The notes: a model not told the origin generated them from the letters alone. Positions 55,146-64,000 are shown, numbered from the stretch's first letter. The stretch: DNA of 64,000 bases from Oxalobacteraceae bacterium OTU3CAMAD1 (GCA_024123915.1 CP099650.1:5270001-5334000), one strand, 5' to 3'. Translations and numbers: made by a program.

Positions 55146-56555
55146 TTATGCCGCTTGCCAACGCAACGCGATGCGCTCCGCCCCCTCGGTTAGCTGATTG
55201 CAATCCATGCCGATGCCGGCGGCGAACAGCATCTGTTTGTCCGCGCGCACCAGCGGCAGGCGGCCGCGCTCCCAGGCCGGAATGCCCAACGCCTGATAGT
55301 GATACTTGAGCCCGCGCGTCGGGCGGTTGTGCGCCGGCTTGAGCCGCTCTCCCCCCCTGCGGAATTCGATCACCAACTTTTGCCCGCGCAACCATTCCGG
55401 GTCCAGCCCGGCGCCCGCATCGGCGACATCGAAGTGCAGCACGCCGCCATAGGCCGGGAACGCCATTGCGCTCTCACCGGTCCAGACGAAGGAAGTGCCC
55501 GGCGTTTGGTCGAATTCGTCCTCGCGCGTGCCTTCCAGATCGGCCAGCTTGGGCGTCAGGTGCAGGCGGTCGCGGTGGCGGCGCACGTGGCAATCCGGGT
55601 GCGTGACCAGCAGCTGGGCGCCGTCGCGCGCCTCCAGCAACTGCGTCAGCATCTCGGACAGCCAGGCGGCGCTCGGCATGCGCAGGTCGCGCGTGCCGAA
55701 CCAGTAACGCAGCAGGTTGTAGCTGCGGTCAGTACTCAACGTGCGCAGTTTGGCGATGACGATGCAGTCGCCGTCCAGGCACATCGCCAGGTCCTGTTGC
55801 GCCAGTTCCGTCAGCAGCCGCTGCGCCGATTGCGCGTGCTGGGCGCTGCGGGCGAAGCGTTCCTGGAAGCCCGGGAAGGCGTCGGCCAGCGCCGGCATGA
55901 CCTTGTGGCGCAGCGCGTTGCGGGCGAAGCGCGGGTCGTCGTTCGATTCGTCGTTGATATGGCTGATGCCATGCTCGGCGACGTAGGCCGCCAGTTGCTT
56001 GCGCGAGGCCGGCAGCAGCGGGCGCACCATGACGAGGTCGGGATTGGCCAGCAGGTCCGGCGCGGCGTTGGCGGCGTCCATGCCGGACAGGCCGGCGGTG
56101 CCGGAGCCGCGCAGCAGTTGCAGCAGCACGGTCTCGGCCTGGTCGTCCTGGTGGTGGGCGGTGAACAGCAGCTGGACGCCGTGCTCGCGGCACAGCGCAC
56201 CCAGGGCGGCGTAGCGCGATTTGCGGGCCGCTTCCTCGGTGCCGGTCTTTTCCTTGCGCACCAGCTCGACACGGCGCGCTTCGAAGGTGACGCCCAGCAC
56301 GGCGCAGGCTTGTTCGCAGTGCGTCTGCCAGGCGTCGGCGTTGGGGCTGAGGCCATGGTGGATGTGGAAGGCGACCAGCACCACGCCGTGCGCCTGCGCG
56401 TAGGCGTGCGCCAGGTGCAGCAGCGCGGACGAGTCCAGGCCGCCGCTGAGGGCGATGGCGATGCGGCCGCCCTGCCCCGAACCGACGCGCGTCAACGCGG
56501 CGTCGGCGGCTTGTTCGAAAATATGGGACAGGGTCGGGATTTGCTGCTTCTTCAA
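55146..56555 (-). CDS. tilS: tRNA(Ile)-lysidine synthase
   Basis: Converts C34 of tRNA-Ile(CAU) to lysidine, an essential step. PP-loop motif ALSGGLDSSALLHLAHAYA, then HHQDDQAETVLLQLLRGSG and, at the C-terminus, the TilS substrate-binding domain (HNRPTRGLKYHYQALGIPAW, PLVRADKQMLFAAGIGMD). No ATG is available before the PP-loop. I place the start at a TTG (56555) because GGAG lies exactly six bases upstream, giving 469 residues; a TTG four codons earlier is the alternative but has no ribosome site. A GC hairpin with T-run sits just upstream. Confidence 0.93.
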   Translation of the reverse strand: MKKQQIPTLSHIFEQAADAALTRVGSGQGGRIAIALSGGLDSSALLHLAHAYAQAHGVVLVAFHIHHGLSPNADAWQTHCEQACAVLGVTFEARRVELVRKEKTGTEEAARKSRYAALGALCREHGVQLLFTAHHQDDQAETVLLQLLRGSGTAGLSGMDAANAAPDLLANPDLVMVRPLLPASRKQLAAYVAEHGISHINDESNDDPRFARNALRHKVMPALADAFPGFQERFARSAQHAQSAQRLLTELAQQDLAMCLDGDCIVIAKLRTLSTDRSYNLLRYWFGTRDLRMPSAAWLSEMLTQLLEARDGAQLLVTHPDCHVRRHRDRLHLTPKLADLEGTREDEFDQTPGTSFVWTGESAMAFPAYGGVLHFDVADAGAGLDPEWLRGQKLVIEFRRGGERLKPAHNRPTRGLKYHYQALGIPAWERGRLPLVRADKQMLFAAGIGMDCNQLTEGAERIALRWQAA

Positions 56556-56571
56556 GTGCTGCTCCAAAATG

Positions 56572-56596
56572 CAAAACCGGGAGCAGCGCTCCCGGT
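56572..56596 (-). terminator. hairpin with T-run between accA and tilS
   Basis: Perfect 9-bp arms ACCGGGAGC / GCTCCCGGT with a 3-base loop, followed on the minus strand by TTTTGCATTTT. It lies about 100 bases after the accA stop and ends seven bases before the tilS ribosome site, so it looks like a terminator or attenuator for read-through from accA. Confidence 0.6.
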
Positions 56597-56630
56597 GGTT
56601 GATTATCTCGTGCTCTAACCCTAAGACGAA

Positions 56631-56658
56631 AGGGTCGTACCCCTTGGGGTACGACCCT
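56631..56658. repeat. GGGTCGTACCCC palindrome
   Basis: 13-bp perfect arms AGGGTCGTACCCC / GGGGTACGACCCT around a TT centre, 38 bases after the accA stop. Same family as the palindrome at 5574-5599. Confidence 0.8.
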
Positions 56659-56696
56659 GGCCTGCGGTGTGCGGGTTTCGGCGGTGCCGCTCGCGC

Positions 56697-57671
56697 TTAC
56701 TCTTGCGGCGTGGTTTCTTTGAACTTACCGTAGCTCATCAGCTTTTCGTGGCGCGCTTCCAGTAGGTCCTTGGTTTTCATGCCGTGGAACTGGCGCAGCG
56801 AATCGGCCAGCGCGCGCTTGAGCATGGTGGCCATCTGCTTCGGATCGCGGTGGGCGCCGCCCAGCGGTTCGCTGACGATCTTGTCGATCAGGCCGATAGC
56901 CTTGAGGCGGTGCGCGGTCAGGCCCAGCGCTTCGGCGGCGTCTGCCGCGCGCTCGGACGTCTTCCACAGGATCGAGGCGCAACCTTCCGGCGAGATCACC
57001 GAGTAGGTCGAGTATTGCAGCATCAGCACGACGTCGCCAACGGCGATCGCCAGCGCGCCGCCGGAGCCGCCTTCGCCGATGATGGTGGCGATCAGCGGCA
57101 CTTTGAGCTCGGCCATGACGTACAGGTTGTGGCCGATCGCTTCGGACTGGCCGCGCTCTTCGGCGTCGATGCCGGGGAAGGCGCCCGGGGTGTCGACGAA
57201 GGTGAAGATCGGGATGCCGAATTTCTCAGCCAGCTTCATCAGGCGCATGGCCTTGCGGTAGCCTTCCGGCTTCGGCATGCCGAAGTTGCGCATCGCGCGT
57301 TCTTTGGTGTCGCGGCCCTTTTGGTGGCCGATGACCATGCAAGCCTGACCATTGAAGCGCGCCAGGCCGCCCACGACCGACAGGTCGTCGGCGTAGGTGC
57401 GGTCGCCGTGCAGTTCGTGGAAGTCGGTGAAGATTTCATTCACATAGTCCATGGTGTATGGACGCTGTGGATGACGCGCGATTTGCGCGACCTGCCAAGG
57501 GGTCAGCTTTGCGTAGATGTCCTTGGTCAGTTGCTGGCTCTTCTTGGCCAGGCGGTCGATCTCCTCTGAGATATCGACGGCCGAATCATCCTGGACGAAT
57601 CGTAGTTCTTCGATTTTGCCATCGAGTTCGGCAATCGGTTGCTCAAAATTGAGGAAAGTCGTTTTGGTCAT
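56697..57671 (-). CDS. accA: acetyl-CoA carboxylase carboxyltransferase, alpha subunit
   Basis: 324 residues. With AccD it moves carboxyl from biotin to acetyl-CoA, making malonyl-CoA for fatty acid synthesis. Typical N-terminal helices ([18 protein letters not shown]), then [58 protein letters not shown] and [24 protein letters not shown] four bases from the ATG fixes the start. accD is not in the window. Downstream come a palindrome, a hairpin and tilS. Confidence 0.98.
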   Translation of the reverse strand: MTKTTFLNFEQPIAELDGKIEELRFVQDDSAVDISEEIDRLAKKSQQLTKDIYAKLTPWQVAQIARHPQRPYTMDYVNEIFTDFHELHGDRTYADDLSVVGGLARFNGQACMVIGHQKGRDTKERAMRNFGMPKPEGYRKAMRLMKLAEKFGIPIFTFVDTPGAFPGIDAEERGQSEAIGHNLYVMAELKVPLIATIIGEGGSGGALAIAVGDVVLMLQYSTYSVISPEGCASILWKTSERAADAAEALGLTAHRLKAIGLIDKIVSEPLGGAHRDPKQMATMLKRALADSLRQFHGMKTKDLLEARHEKLMSYGKFKETTPQE

Positions 57672-57755
57672 TGTACCTCCGAGTTTATTCTCAGCTGCGG
57701 CTCAGTTGCGATCTTGTGACGCGCACAAAAAGGCCTCGCGCAGCGATTAGAGTGA

Positions 57756-58415
57756 TTATTCTACAGCAACCGGGTCCAAACTACGCCATAAGTACCACGT
57801 CGCGACGGTTCGCCACGGCTCCCAATTGGCCGACACCTCGCGCGCGTCGCTGCGCGAGACGGGTTCGCCTGAGAAATAATTTTGGCTGATGCCCTGGATC
57901 AGACCGGGGTCGTCCAGCGGCAATACGTTGGGACGCAACAGATTGAAGATCAAAAACATCTCGGCCGTCCAGCGGCCGATGCCGCGAATCTGCACCAGTT
58001 CGGCGATGACGGCTTCGTCGTCCATCTGCCCCCACTGGGCGCTGTGGACGCGTTTGTTCTTGAAGTGGTCGGCCAGGTCGAGGATGTATTCGGTCTTGCG
58101 CTTGGACAGGCCGCAGGCCGACAGTTGCTCGGCGCCGGCCTTGACGACCTGCGCGGGCGTGCATTTGGGACAGGCCAGCAGCAGCTTGTGCCAGGCGGCG
58201 TCGGCCACTTTGGGCGTGACTTGCTGGCCGACGATGGAACGCGCCAAGGTGGTGAACGGGTCGTCGTGGCCGACCAGGTGCAGGTCGCCAAATTGCGGGA
58301 TCAGCTTTTTCATGATGCGGTCACGCTTCATGAGCTCGATCTTGGCCTCTTCCCAGTACGGCGGCACGGCCGATACCGGGCTAACTCCGCCCTCGTTATC
58401 CTTGGCGGTGACCAT
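57756..58415 (-). CDS. DNA-3-methyladenine glycosylase (AlkA-type HhH-GPD)
   Basis: 219 residues. Base-excision repair glycosylase: SIVGQQVTPKVADAAWHKL at the start of the HhH-GPD fold, the helix-hairpin-helix LVQIRGIGRWTAEMFLIF and the catalytic Asp in VLPLDDPGLIQGI. No [4Fe-4S] Cys set, which fits the AlkA group rather than Nth/MutY. The ATG overlaps the cysS stop (TAATG), so the two genes are translationally coupled. Confidence 0.92.
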   Translation of the reverse strand: MVTAKDNEGGVSPVSAVPPYWEEAKIELMKRDRIMKKLIPQFGDLHLVGHDDPFTTLARSIVGQQVTPKVADAAWHKLLLACPKCTPAQVVKAGAEQLSACGLSKRKTEYILDLADHFKNKRVHSAQWGQMDDEAVIAELVQIRGIGRWTAEMFLIFNLLRPNVLPLDDPGLIQGISQNYFSGEPVSRSDAREVSANWEPWRTVATWYLWRSLDPVAVE

Positions 58416-59806
58416 TATGCGCGGCGCCAGTTGGTGGTGCCGTCAGGCTTGTCTTCGAGGATGATGCCGGCGGCCAGCAAATCGGCGCGGATCTTGTCCG
58501 ATTCGGCGAAGTTGCGCGCCTTTTTCGCTTCGATACGCTGGGCGATGGCGGCGTCGATGGCGGCGTCGCCGGAGACGTCGGCGTCGCCGACGGCGGCCTG
58601 GCGGAATTGCTGCGGCGTGCGCGCCAGCAAGCCGATGACGTCGGCCAGGCCCTTGAGCTGGCGCGCCACGGCGGGCGATTTCGACCGGTTCAGCTCGCTG
58701 GCGAGGTCGAACAGCGCGGCCAACGCGACCGGCGTGTTGAAGTCGTCGTCCATGGCCTCGGCGAAGCGGGCGGCGTGCGGCTCTTGCCAGTCCAGCGCGG
58801 CGCCGTCCGTTTCCACGCCGTCGAGCGCCGTGTACAGGCGCGTCAGCGCGACGCGGGCGTCGTCCAGGTGCGCGTCCGAATAATTGAGCGGGCTGCGGTA
58901 GTGGGCGCGCAGGATGAAGAAGCGGATCACTTCGGCATCGTATTTCTTCAGCACGTCGCGGATCGTGAAGAAGTTGCCCAGCGATTTGGACATCTTTTCG
59001 TTATCGACGCGCACGAAGCCGTTGTGCACCCAGTAGTTGACCATGGCGTGGCCGAACGCGCCCTCGGATTGGGCGATCTCGTTCTCGTGGTGCGGGAACT
59101 GCAGGTCGGCGCCGCCGCCGTGGATATCGAACTGTTCGCCCAGCAGTGCCGAGCACATGGCGGAGCACTCGATGTGCCAGCCCGGACGGCCCTTGCCCCA
59201 CTTGGAGTCCCATTTGACTTCTTCCGGCTCCGATTCCTTGGACGCCTTCCACAACACGAAGTCGAGCGGATCGCGCTTGCCGGTGTTGACATCGACGCGC
59301 TCGCCGGCGCGCAGGTCGTCGAGCGACTTGCCCGACAGGCGGCCGTAGTTGGGGAAGTTGCGCACCGCGTAGTTGACGTCGCCGTCGGTGCCCTGGTAGG
59401 CCAGGTCCTTGCTTTCGAGCTGTTCGATCAGCGCCAGCATTTGCGGCACGTATTCGGTCGCGCGCGGCACCAAGGTGGGCGGCAAAATGCCCAGGGCGCC
59501 GGTGTCCTCGTCCATGTACTTGGTGAAACGGGTGGTCAGCTGCGAGATGGTCTCGCCGTTTTCCACCGCGCGCTTGATGATCTTGTCGTCGATATCGGTG
59601 ATGTTGCGGGCGTACGTGACGTCGTAGCCGGAGGCCATCAGCCAGCGGTACATGACGTCGAACGCCATCATCATGCGGGCGTGGCCGATGTGGCAGTAAT
59701 CGTAGATGGTCATGCCGCAGACATACATGCGGACCTTGCCGGCTTCCATGGGAACGAAGGTCTGCTTGTCACGCGCCAGCGTGTTGTAAATCTTTAAATT
59801 GCTCAT
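58415..59806 (-). CDS. cysS: cysteinyl-tRNA synthetase
   Basis: 463 residues, class I synthetase. The HIGH motif is CHIGHAR at residues 38-44, a zinc-ligand Cys30 is in MYVCGMT, the second zinc region is [15 protein letters not shown] with [15 protein letters not shown], and the KMSKS loop reads [13 protein letters not shown] helical anticodon domain follows. All catalytic elements are present. It is the first gene of a run with the 3-methyladenine glycosylase, and probably accA, tilS and lysC. Confidence 0.98.
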   Translation of the reverse strand: MSNLKIYNTLARDKQTFVPMEAGKVRMYVCGMTIYDYCHIGHARMMMAFDVMYRWLMASGYDVTYARNITDIDDKIIKRAVENGETISQLTTRFTKYMDEDTGALGILPPTLVPRATEYVPQMLALIEQLESKDLAYQGTDGDVNYAVRNFPNYGRLSGKSLDDLRAGERVDVNTGKRDPLDFVLWKASKESEPEEVKWDSKWGKGRPGWHIECSAMCSALLGEQFDIHGGGADLQFPHHENEIAQSEGAFGHAMVNYWVHNGFVRVDNEKMSKSLGNFFTIRDVLKKYDAEVIRFFILRAHYRSPLNYSDAHLDDARVALTRLYTALDGVETDGAALDWQEPHAARFAEAMDDDFNTPVALAALFDLASELNRSKSPAVARQLKGLADVIGLLARTPQQFRQAAVGDADVSGDAAIDAAIAQRIEAKKARNFAESDKIRADLLAAGIILEDKPDGTTNWRRA

Positions 59807-60103
59807 CGGACTCTTGGTATTCTTTTATAGAAGCGCCTGTCGGCCCCGGGCAATACGAGAACCTGGCGCGGCACCAATGGGCGGGGCGCACCGTGTATTT
59901 CATCGCATGCCGTGGAGACTGACAGACCCTCGGTATAGTTATTTCGTTATCTTGTTGCGTTATTTCATTCCACCGGACAGCGGGTAGAATGGAATGTATT
60001 GGAGAAGTATAGCATTGATAAAAATCGTATTGGCCCGATATGACTCAGGATTTTGGCTCGTCGGGCCGATCGTCACCAACAAAATCTATATGGGGAAGCA
60101 AGA
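59807..60103. other. 297-base divergent intergenic region (cysS / cyclophilin)
   Basis: Contains no supportable gene. It must hold the promoters for cysS (minus) and the cyclophilin gene (plus). It is A/T-rich from 59930 on and has an inverted pair CATTCCA / TGGAATG spanning about 59966-59997. A GGGGAAG ribosome site lies at 60092-60098. Confidence 0.5.
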
Positions 60104-60739
60104 ATGTACAAATCGCAGACATCGCTGTTCGGCAAACTGATGACCATGTTCGCGGGTGTCGCGCTGTCCGGCGCGGCGCTGGCGGCGGGACCGGCGACCA
60201 AGGCCGCCGCGCCGGCCAATCCCACGCCCCAGGTCGAGATCAAGACCACCATGGGCGACATCGTCGTCGAACTGGACCGCGAAAAAGCGCCCAAGTCGGT
60301 GGAAAACTTCCTCGGCTACGTCAAGTCGGGCTTCTATAAAGGCACGATTTTCCACCGCGTCATCGACGGTTTCATGATCCAGGGCGGCGGCTTCGATGAA
60401 AAGCTGACGCAGAAAAAGGTCAACAAGCCGGTGCCGATCGAATCGCAGAACGGCTTGACCAACGTCACCTATTCACTGGCGATGGCGCGCACCGGCGACC
60501 CGAACTCGGCCACCTCGCAGTTCTTCATCAACGTGGCCGATAACGAGGCGCTGAACTATCCCGGCCGCGACGGCTTCGGCTACACCGTGTTCGGCAAGGT
60601 GGTCCAGGGCCAGGAGGTGGTCGACAAGATCAAGGGCGTGCTGGTCGACGACAAGGGGATCTTCCAGAACATCCCGGTAATTCCGGTGGTGATCAAGTCC
60701 GCGACGATTTTGAAGACCCCGATCCAGCCAAAAATGTAA
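60104..60739 (+). CDS. periplasmic cyclophilin-type peptidyl-prolyl isomerase
   Basis: 211 residues with a signal peptide (cut near ALAA-G, about residue 27). Cyclophilin core: VEIKTTMGDIVVELD, KAPKSVENFLGYVKSGFY, GTIFHRVIDGFMIQGGGF, SLAMARTGDPNSATSQFFIN and GYTVFGKVVQGQEVVDKI. It speeds proline isomerisation during folding of exported proteins (PpiA-like). GGGGAAG precedes the ATG at 60104; the frame extends 17 codons further up without signal-peptide character. The cytoplasmic paralogue follows after 51 bases. Confidence 0.93.
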   Translation: MYKSQTSLFGKLMTMFAGVALSGAALAAGPATKAAAPANPTPQVEIKTTMGDIVVELDREKAPKSVENFLGYVKSGFYKGTIFHRVIDGFMIQGGGFDEKLTQKKVNKPVPIESQNGLTNVTYSLAMARTGDPNSATSQFFINVADNEALNYPGRDGFGYTVFGKVVQGQEVVDKIKGVLVDDKGIFQNIPVIPVVIKSATILKTPIQPKM

Positions 60740-60790
60740 AATAGCGCCCTGCGGCATAAAAATACCTCATTTACTACACAGGATAACAAC

Positions 60791-61285
60791 ATGACCAACG
60801 TAATCATCACCACCAACATGGGCAAAATGACCGTCGAACTGAACGACGAAAAAGCCCCGAAATCCGTGGAAAACTTCCTGGCCTACATGAACGCCGGCCA
60901 CTACAACAACACCATCTTCCACCGCGTGATCGACGGTTTCATGATCCAGGGCGGCGGTTTCGAGCCAGGCATGAAGCAAAAGCCGGCCGACGCGACCGTG
61001 GAAAACGAAGGCAAGAACGGCCTGAAAAACGAGCCGTACACCCTGGCCATGGCCCGCACTTCGGCGCCGCACTCGGCCTCGGCGCAGTTCTTCATCAACG
61101 TCAAGGGCAACTCCTTCCTCGACTATCCAGGCCAGGACGGCTGGGGCTACGCCGTGTTCGGTAAAGTCATCGAAGGCACCGAAGTCGTCGACGCGATCAA
61201 GAAAGTCAAAACCACCCGCAGCGGCATGTTCGCCGACGTGCCGGCGGAAGACGTCATCATCGAAAGCATCGAGCTGGCCGCTTAA
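60791..61285 (+). CDS. ppiB: cytoplasmic cyclophilin-type peptidyl-prolyl isomerase
   Basis: 164 residues, no signal peptide. Core residues as in PpiB: IFHRVIDGFMIQGGGFEPGM, LAMARTSAPHSASAQFFINV and WGYAVFGKVIEGTEVVDAIK. It clearly arose from the same ancestor as the upstream periplasmic gene (very similar blocks), giving a tandem pair that serves both compartments. AGGA lies at 60780-60783 upstream. lpxH follows after 20 bases. Confidence 0.96.
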   Translation: MTNVIITTNMGKMTVELNDEKAPKSVENFLAYMNAGHYNNTIFHRVIDGFMIQGGGFEPGMKQKPADATVENEGKNGLKNEPYTLAMARTSAPHSASAQFFINVKGNSFLDYPGQDGWGYAVFGKVIEGTEVVDAIKKVKTTRSGMFADVPAEDVIIESIELAA

Positions 61286-61305
61286 ATTCCAGCGAGCGAG
61301 ACTCA

Positions 61306-62088
61306 ATGAGCCAACATCAGACCGGCGAGCGCGCGAGCGACGTTCTCGCGCTGTTTATCTCCGATCTGCATTTGCAGCCCGCGCATCCCGCCACCAGTGC
61401 AGCGTTTTTCGACTTCCTGGAGCGGCATGCGCGGCGCGCGCAACAGTTGTACCTGCTCGGCGACCTGTTCGAATTCTGGGCGGGCGACGACGACATCGGC
61501 GATCCCTTCCACGCGCAAGTCGTTGCCGCGCTGCGTAAGGTGAGCGATGGCGGCACGCGCGTCTACTGGATAGGCGGCAACCGCGATTTCCTGGTGAGCA
61601 CCGGCTTTGCCGAGGCGGCCGGGTTGACCTTGCTGCCGGAAACCCATGTGACCGAGATCGGCGGCCAACGCCTGGTCTTGTTGCACGGCGACGCGCAGTG
61701 CACCGAGGATGTGAAGTACATGCAATTCCGGGCGATGGTGCGGCAGCCGGCGTATCAGGCGCAATTCATGGCGATGCCGCTGGCGCAGCGCAAGGCCATC
61801 ATCGCCGGCATGCGCGAAAGCAGCCGCACCGAACAAGGCGCCAAATCGTACGAGATCATGGATGTGACGCCGCAGGCGATCGGCGACGTGTTCACGCAAA
61901 CGGGCACCGATGTGATGATCCACGGCCACACGCACCGCCCCGCCCTGCACCAGGTCGGCGCCACGCGCCGCTACGTGCTGCCCGACTGGGAGCCAGACGC
62001 GACACCGCCGCGCGGCGGCTGGATCGCGATCGACGCCAACGGCACCATCACCCGTCACGACCTGAACGGCGCCGTGCTGCCTGACTGA
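61306..62088 (+). CDS. lpxH: UDP-2,3-diacylglucosamine diphosphatase
   Basis: 260 residues, peripheral-membrane metallophosphoesterase that makes lipid X in lipid A synthesis. Metal-binding motifs in order: FISDLHLQP, YLLGDLFEFWAGDD, WIGGNRDFLV, LLHGDAQCTED and MIHGHTHRPAL. All Asp/His/Asn ligands are present. It is third in the ppi-ppiB-lpxH run. Confidence 0.96.
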   Translation: MSQHQTGERASDVLALFISDLHLQPAHPATSAAFFDFLERHARRAQQLYLLGDLFEFWAGDDDIGDPFHAQVVAALRKVSDGGTRVYWIGGNRDFLVSTGFAEAAGLTLLPETHVTEIGGQRLVLLHGDAQCTEDVKYMQFRAMVRQPAYQAQFMAMPLAQRKAIIAGMRESSRTEQGAKSYEIMDVTPQAIGDVFTQTGTDVMIHGHTHRPALHQVGATRRYVLPDWEPDATPPRGGWIAIDANGTITRHDLNGAVLPD

Positions 62089-62144
62089 ACTCGGAACCGT
62101 GCTGCGCGAATCGCCACGGAACTGTGCTGCTTAAATGACCACGG

Positions 62145-62250
62145 AGACACGTAGGGCGGATTAGGCGAAGCCGTAATCCGCCATCTGTGAGCCGCCGACG
62201 GCGCATGCATGGCGGATTACGCTACGCTAATCCGCCCTACGTGTCTCCGC
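62145..62250. repeat. two inverted GGCGGATTA palindromic units
   Basis: A minus unit (starting GGAGACACGTAGGGCGG) and a plus unit (ending CCGCCCTACGTGTCTCC) face each other around a 26-base spacer. The outer 20 bases of the two units are perfect inverted repeats. The pair lies between the convergent lpxH and TPR-protein genes and may end both transcripts. Confidence 0.87.
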
Positions 62251-62270
62251 AATGAGTCCCGTGTAGAGGC

Positions 62271-63023
62271 CTATTTCCTTACTGCTGCCATCGCCGCGTT
62301 AAGCCGTTTTATCAACGGCTGGTTCAAATCCCGCGTATGGCTGGTCCAGCGTTGTATCGTGCGCTGCAATTCCTGATCGAGCTGGTTGGCCTTGGCCGCA
62401 TCGCCCACGCCGGCCGCCCATATCGCGCACTCCGCCTGCGTGGTGAAGCTGTTGTGATGGCTCAGCGCATAATCGAACTCCGCCCTCGCTTCGTCCTGCC
62501 GCCCCGCCGCCGCCAGCGACTGGGCCAGCAACAACGACACCTGCTCCGGCCTGAAATTGGCATTGGCGGCGCGGATGGTTTGCAAATGCGTCACCGCGCC
62601 AAGCGCCCTGCCGCACGCCAACGTGGCGCGCGCCGCGCCGAAACGAATCTCCAGATCGCCCGAAAACGGCCCCTGCAAGCAGGCTTCATACGTCGTCGCC
62701 GCCTCGTCCGCATCACCCGCCTCGAGCAAGGCGCTCGCTAGGCGCATCTGGTTTTGCGCGGTCGGCGTGTACTCGTAGGCTTGCCTTGCTTCGCGCAACT
62801 CGCGCCCCGGATCGAGCGTCTTGGCCGCCACCGTCACCGCCTTGCGCGCACCGTGCTGCAACTTGGAGTTGGGCAGGTAGATAGCAACAAAATACACGAC
62901 GCTGCCGATACCCGGGAACATGAAAAGTATCATCAGCCAGTACATCTGCTGACCGCTGCGGACCACGTGGATGGCGAAGAAAATCGCCGCCAGCACGTGT
63001 ATGCCGATACCAAATATATACAT
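62271..63023 (-). CDS. membrane-anchored TPR protein with PLDc_N-like N-terminus
   Basis: About 250 residues. Two N-terminal membrane helices (MYIFGIGIHVLAAIFFAIHV and MYWLMILFMFPGIGSVVYFV) resemble the phospholipase-D nuclease N-terminal motif; the rest consists of TPR-like helices (ALLEAGDADEAATTYEACL, QSLAAAGRQDEARAEFDYAL). This combination is seen in uncharacterised inner-membrane proteins that probably scaffold complexes. I chose the ATG directly before the first helix; an ATG seven codons upstream (63044) is possible and neither has a strong ribosome site. Confidence 0.82.
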   Translation of the reverse strand: MYIFGIGIHVLAAIFFAIHVVRSGQQMYWLMILFMFPGIGSVVYFVAIYLPNSKLQHGARKAVTVAAKTLDPGRELREARQAYEYTPTAQNQMRLASALLEAGDADEAATTYEACLQGPFSGDLEIRFGAARATLACGRALGAVTHLQTIRAANANFRPEQVSLLLAQSLAAAGRQDEARAEFDYALSHHNSFTTQAECAIWAAGVGDAAKANQLDQELQRTIQRWTSHTRDLNQPLIKRLNAAMAAVRK

Positions 63024-63116
63024 AGACCGCCCCAACAATGTCATCGATGCGGCCCATTGTAAGAGCTCTTGCAGTCGGCCACAAGGAAGGCCGGGGCTGC
63101 TTAAGTATTCGCTAAA

Positions 63117-63623
63117 TCAAGCCAGGGCCGGCCTCGGCTGGCGCACATAGGCCGCCACACAACGCAGCAGGCGGCCGACGAAGACGCCGTTGAACACCCC
63201 GAACAAGCCGCTCACGGCCACGACGAACGGCATCTGACGCTGCAACTCTGGATGCATGACCGACAGCACCGCGACCGTGTACTTGGTGACAAAAATGGCG
63301 AGCATCAGCACCAATGGCGTCCAGCTGCCGCGCTGCAGGACCGTGCCGGCGGCGCGGTTGACGACGATCTCGCCTTTGCCGGTCGTCCAGATGAACGCAA
63401 CGGTGGCGAGCATGGCGGTCAGCCACACGCCCCAAACGCCCGCGCCCAGCGACCCGTGACCGTTCATGCCTGCCAGCGAAACCACCAGCATGACCACCGG
63501 AATGATGAACAGTTTCTGCAGCGGTACTTCCCGGTCCCTGGCAGCCATCACGCCGCGATAGACGAGAAAGGTTAGCAAGACCCAGACATAGATGGGCGTG
63601 TGGGAAATAATTTGCTGAATCAT
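63117..63623 (-). CDS. uncharacterised multi-helix membrane protein (DUF6622-like)
   Basis: 168 residues with five predicted membrane helices: IYVWVLLTFLVYRGVMA, LFIIPVVMLVVSLAG, GVWGVWLTAMLATVAFI, PLVLMLAIFVTKYTVAV and FVVAVSGLFGVFNGVFVG. The pattern resembles small DUF6622-type proteins, an assignment I hold loosely. The ATG at 63623 has CGGAG upstream. Function unknown. Confidence 0.78.
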   Translation of the reverse strand: MIQQIISHTPIYVWVLLTFLVYRGVMAARDREVPLQKLFIIPVVMLVVSLAGMNGHGSLGAGVWGVWLTAMLATVAFIWTTGKGEIVVNRAAGTVLQRGSWTPLVLMLAIFVTKYTVAVLSVMHPELQRQMPFVVAVSGLFGVFNGVFVGRLLRCVAAYVRQPRPALA

Positions 63624-63725
63624 GGCGTGCTCCGCAGGGCTGGTTGAGTTGCCTCCACTATGCCTGCGGCCACGCGCCAAAGCAGCGCTGTGCGACGAAA
63701 TGCCGGACGGCGGCGCGAATTGCCG

Positions 63726-64000
63726 TCAGCCGGCGCGAATCGACTGTTTCATCCTGAAGATAAACGAGGTCGCATCATCGGTGGAAATCACATCGAGTTC
63801 GCCATGATGCGATAGCGCGATCTCCGACACGATAAACAAGCCCAGACCCAGGCCTTTTTCGCCGTAGACCGGCTTGCCGCGCCAGAACGGCTTGAACAGC
63901 TGGCTGAGGGTTTCCTCGGGAATGGCGGGGCCTTCGTTGGCGACGATGATTTCCAGCGCCCCGCCCTGCTGCGTGATGTGCACCCGTACCGGACGCTTGG
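63726..64000 (-). CDS. sensor histidine kinase, C-terminal end (5' part outside window)
   Basis: The last 91 codons of a gene that starts beyond the right edge. They carry the HATPase G-boxes: VANEGPAIPEETLSQLFKPF (N/G1-like) and GEKGLGLGLFIVSEIALSHH (G2), ending MKQSIRAG. The last residues show no receiver domain, so this is a simple kinase end. Confidence 0.85.
   Translation of the reverse strand, partial: KRPVRVHITQQGGALEIIVANEGPAIPEETLSQLFKPFWRGKPVYGEKGLGLGLFIVSEIALSHHGELDVISTDDATSFIFRMKQSIRAG

Overview
The window is high-G+C DNA that looks like a chromosome segment of an Oxalobacteraceae bacterium (Massilia / Duganella / Pseudoduganella type). The evidence is three PEP-CTERM exported proteins, many secreted plant-polysaccharide enzymes, a Burkholderiales-style block cysS - 3-methyladenine glycosylase - accA - tilS - lysC - tRNA-Ser, and a family of GGCGGATTA...TAATCCGCC palindromes between genes. 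This placement is inference from gene content; no 16S rRNA is present.

Layout. 1-5.4 kb: signalling genes (a PAS sensor cut by the window edge, a GGDEF/EAL protein, a hybrid histidine kinase). 5.6-10.6 kb: a galactan/galactose group (GH53 endo-galactanase translationally coupled to a galactose 1-dehydrogenase-like enzyme, a PEP-CTERM protein, a FucP/GluP-type sugar permease). 10.7-12.1 kb: an intact IS3-family element with a 3-bp target duplication, inserted into one arm of a 25-bp-arm palindromic element. 12.2-18.9 kb: a stand-alone CheB, a GH2 glycosidase, and an OmpR-type two-component system ending against a MipA/OmpV porin. 19.1-22.5 kb: an RND efflux operon ruined by an internal deletion that joins the start of the adaptor gene to the second half of the pump gene, leaving the outer-membrane factor intact. 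22.6-28.5 kb: PEP-CTERM protein, GH74 xyloglucanase lipoprotein, two unknown proteins, CE2-type esterase. 28.6-33.3 kb: a PaoABC-like molybdenum aldehyde oxidoreductase operon with two small trailing genes. 33.5-38.6 kb: isoaspartyl peptidase, an SDR / hemerythrin / patatin run, DUF3817 protein, GlxA-type regulator. 38.6-45.1 kb: a metal-uptake-like operon (DUF2946, TonB receptor, PepSY membrane protein) coupled to an unusual secreted glycosidase-like/FGE-like fusion. 45.3-52.1 kb: metallo-beta-lactamase-fold protein, PEP-CTERM protein, a 1120-residue winged-helix / NTPase / TPR regulator with a small partner gene and a convergent gene related to the N-terminus of CadC-like regulators. 52.4-63 kb: housekeeping genes (two identical tRNA-Ser(GCU), lysC, tilS, accA, 3-methyladenine glycosylase, cysS, two cyclophilins, lpxH), then membrane proteins and the end of a second sensor kinase.

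How they work together. The carbohydrate genes suggest a saprophyte attacking galactans and xyloglucan outside the cell and oxidising galactose inside. The uncharacterised parts most worth attention are the winged-helix/NTPase/TPR locus, the FGE-like fusion in the TonB operon, the RND deletion scar, and the three families of palindromic repeats.
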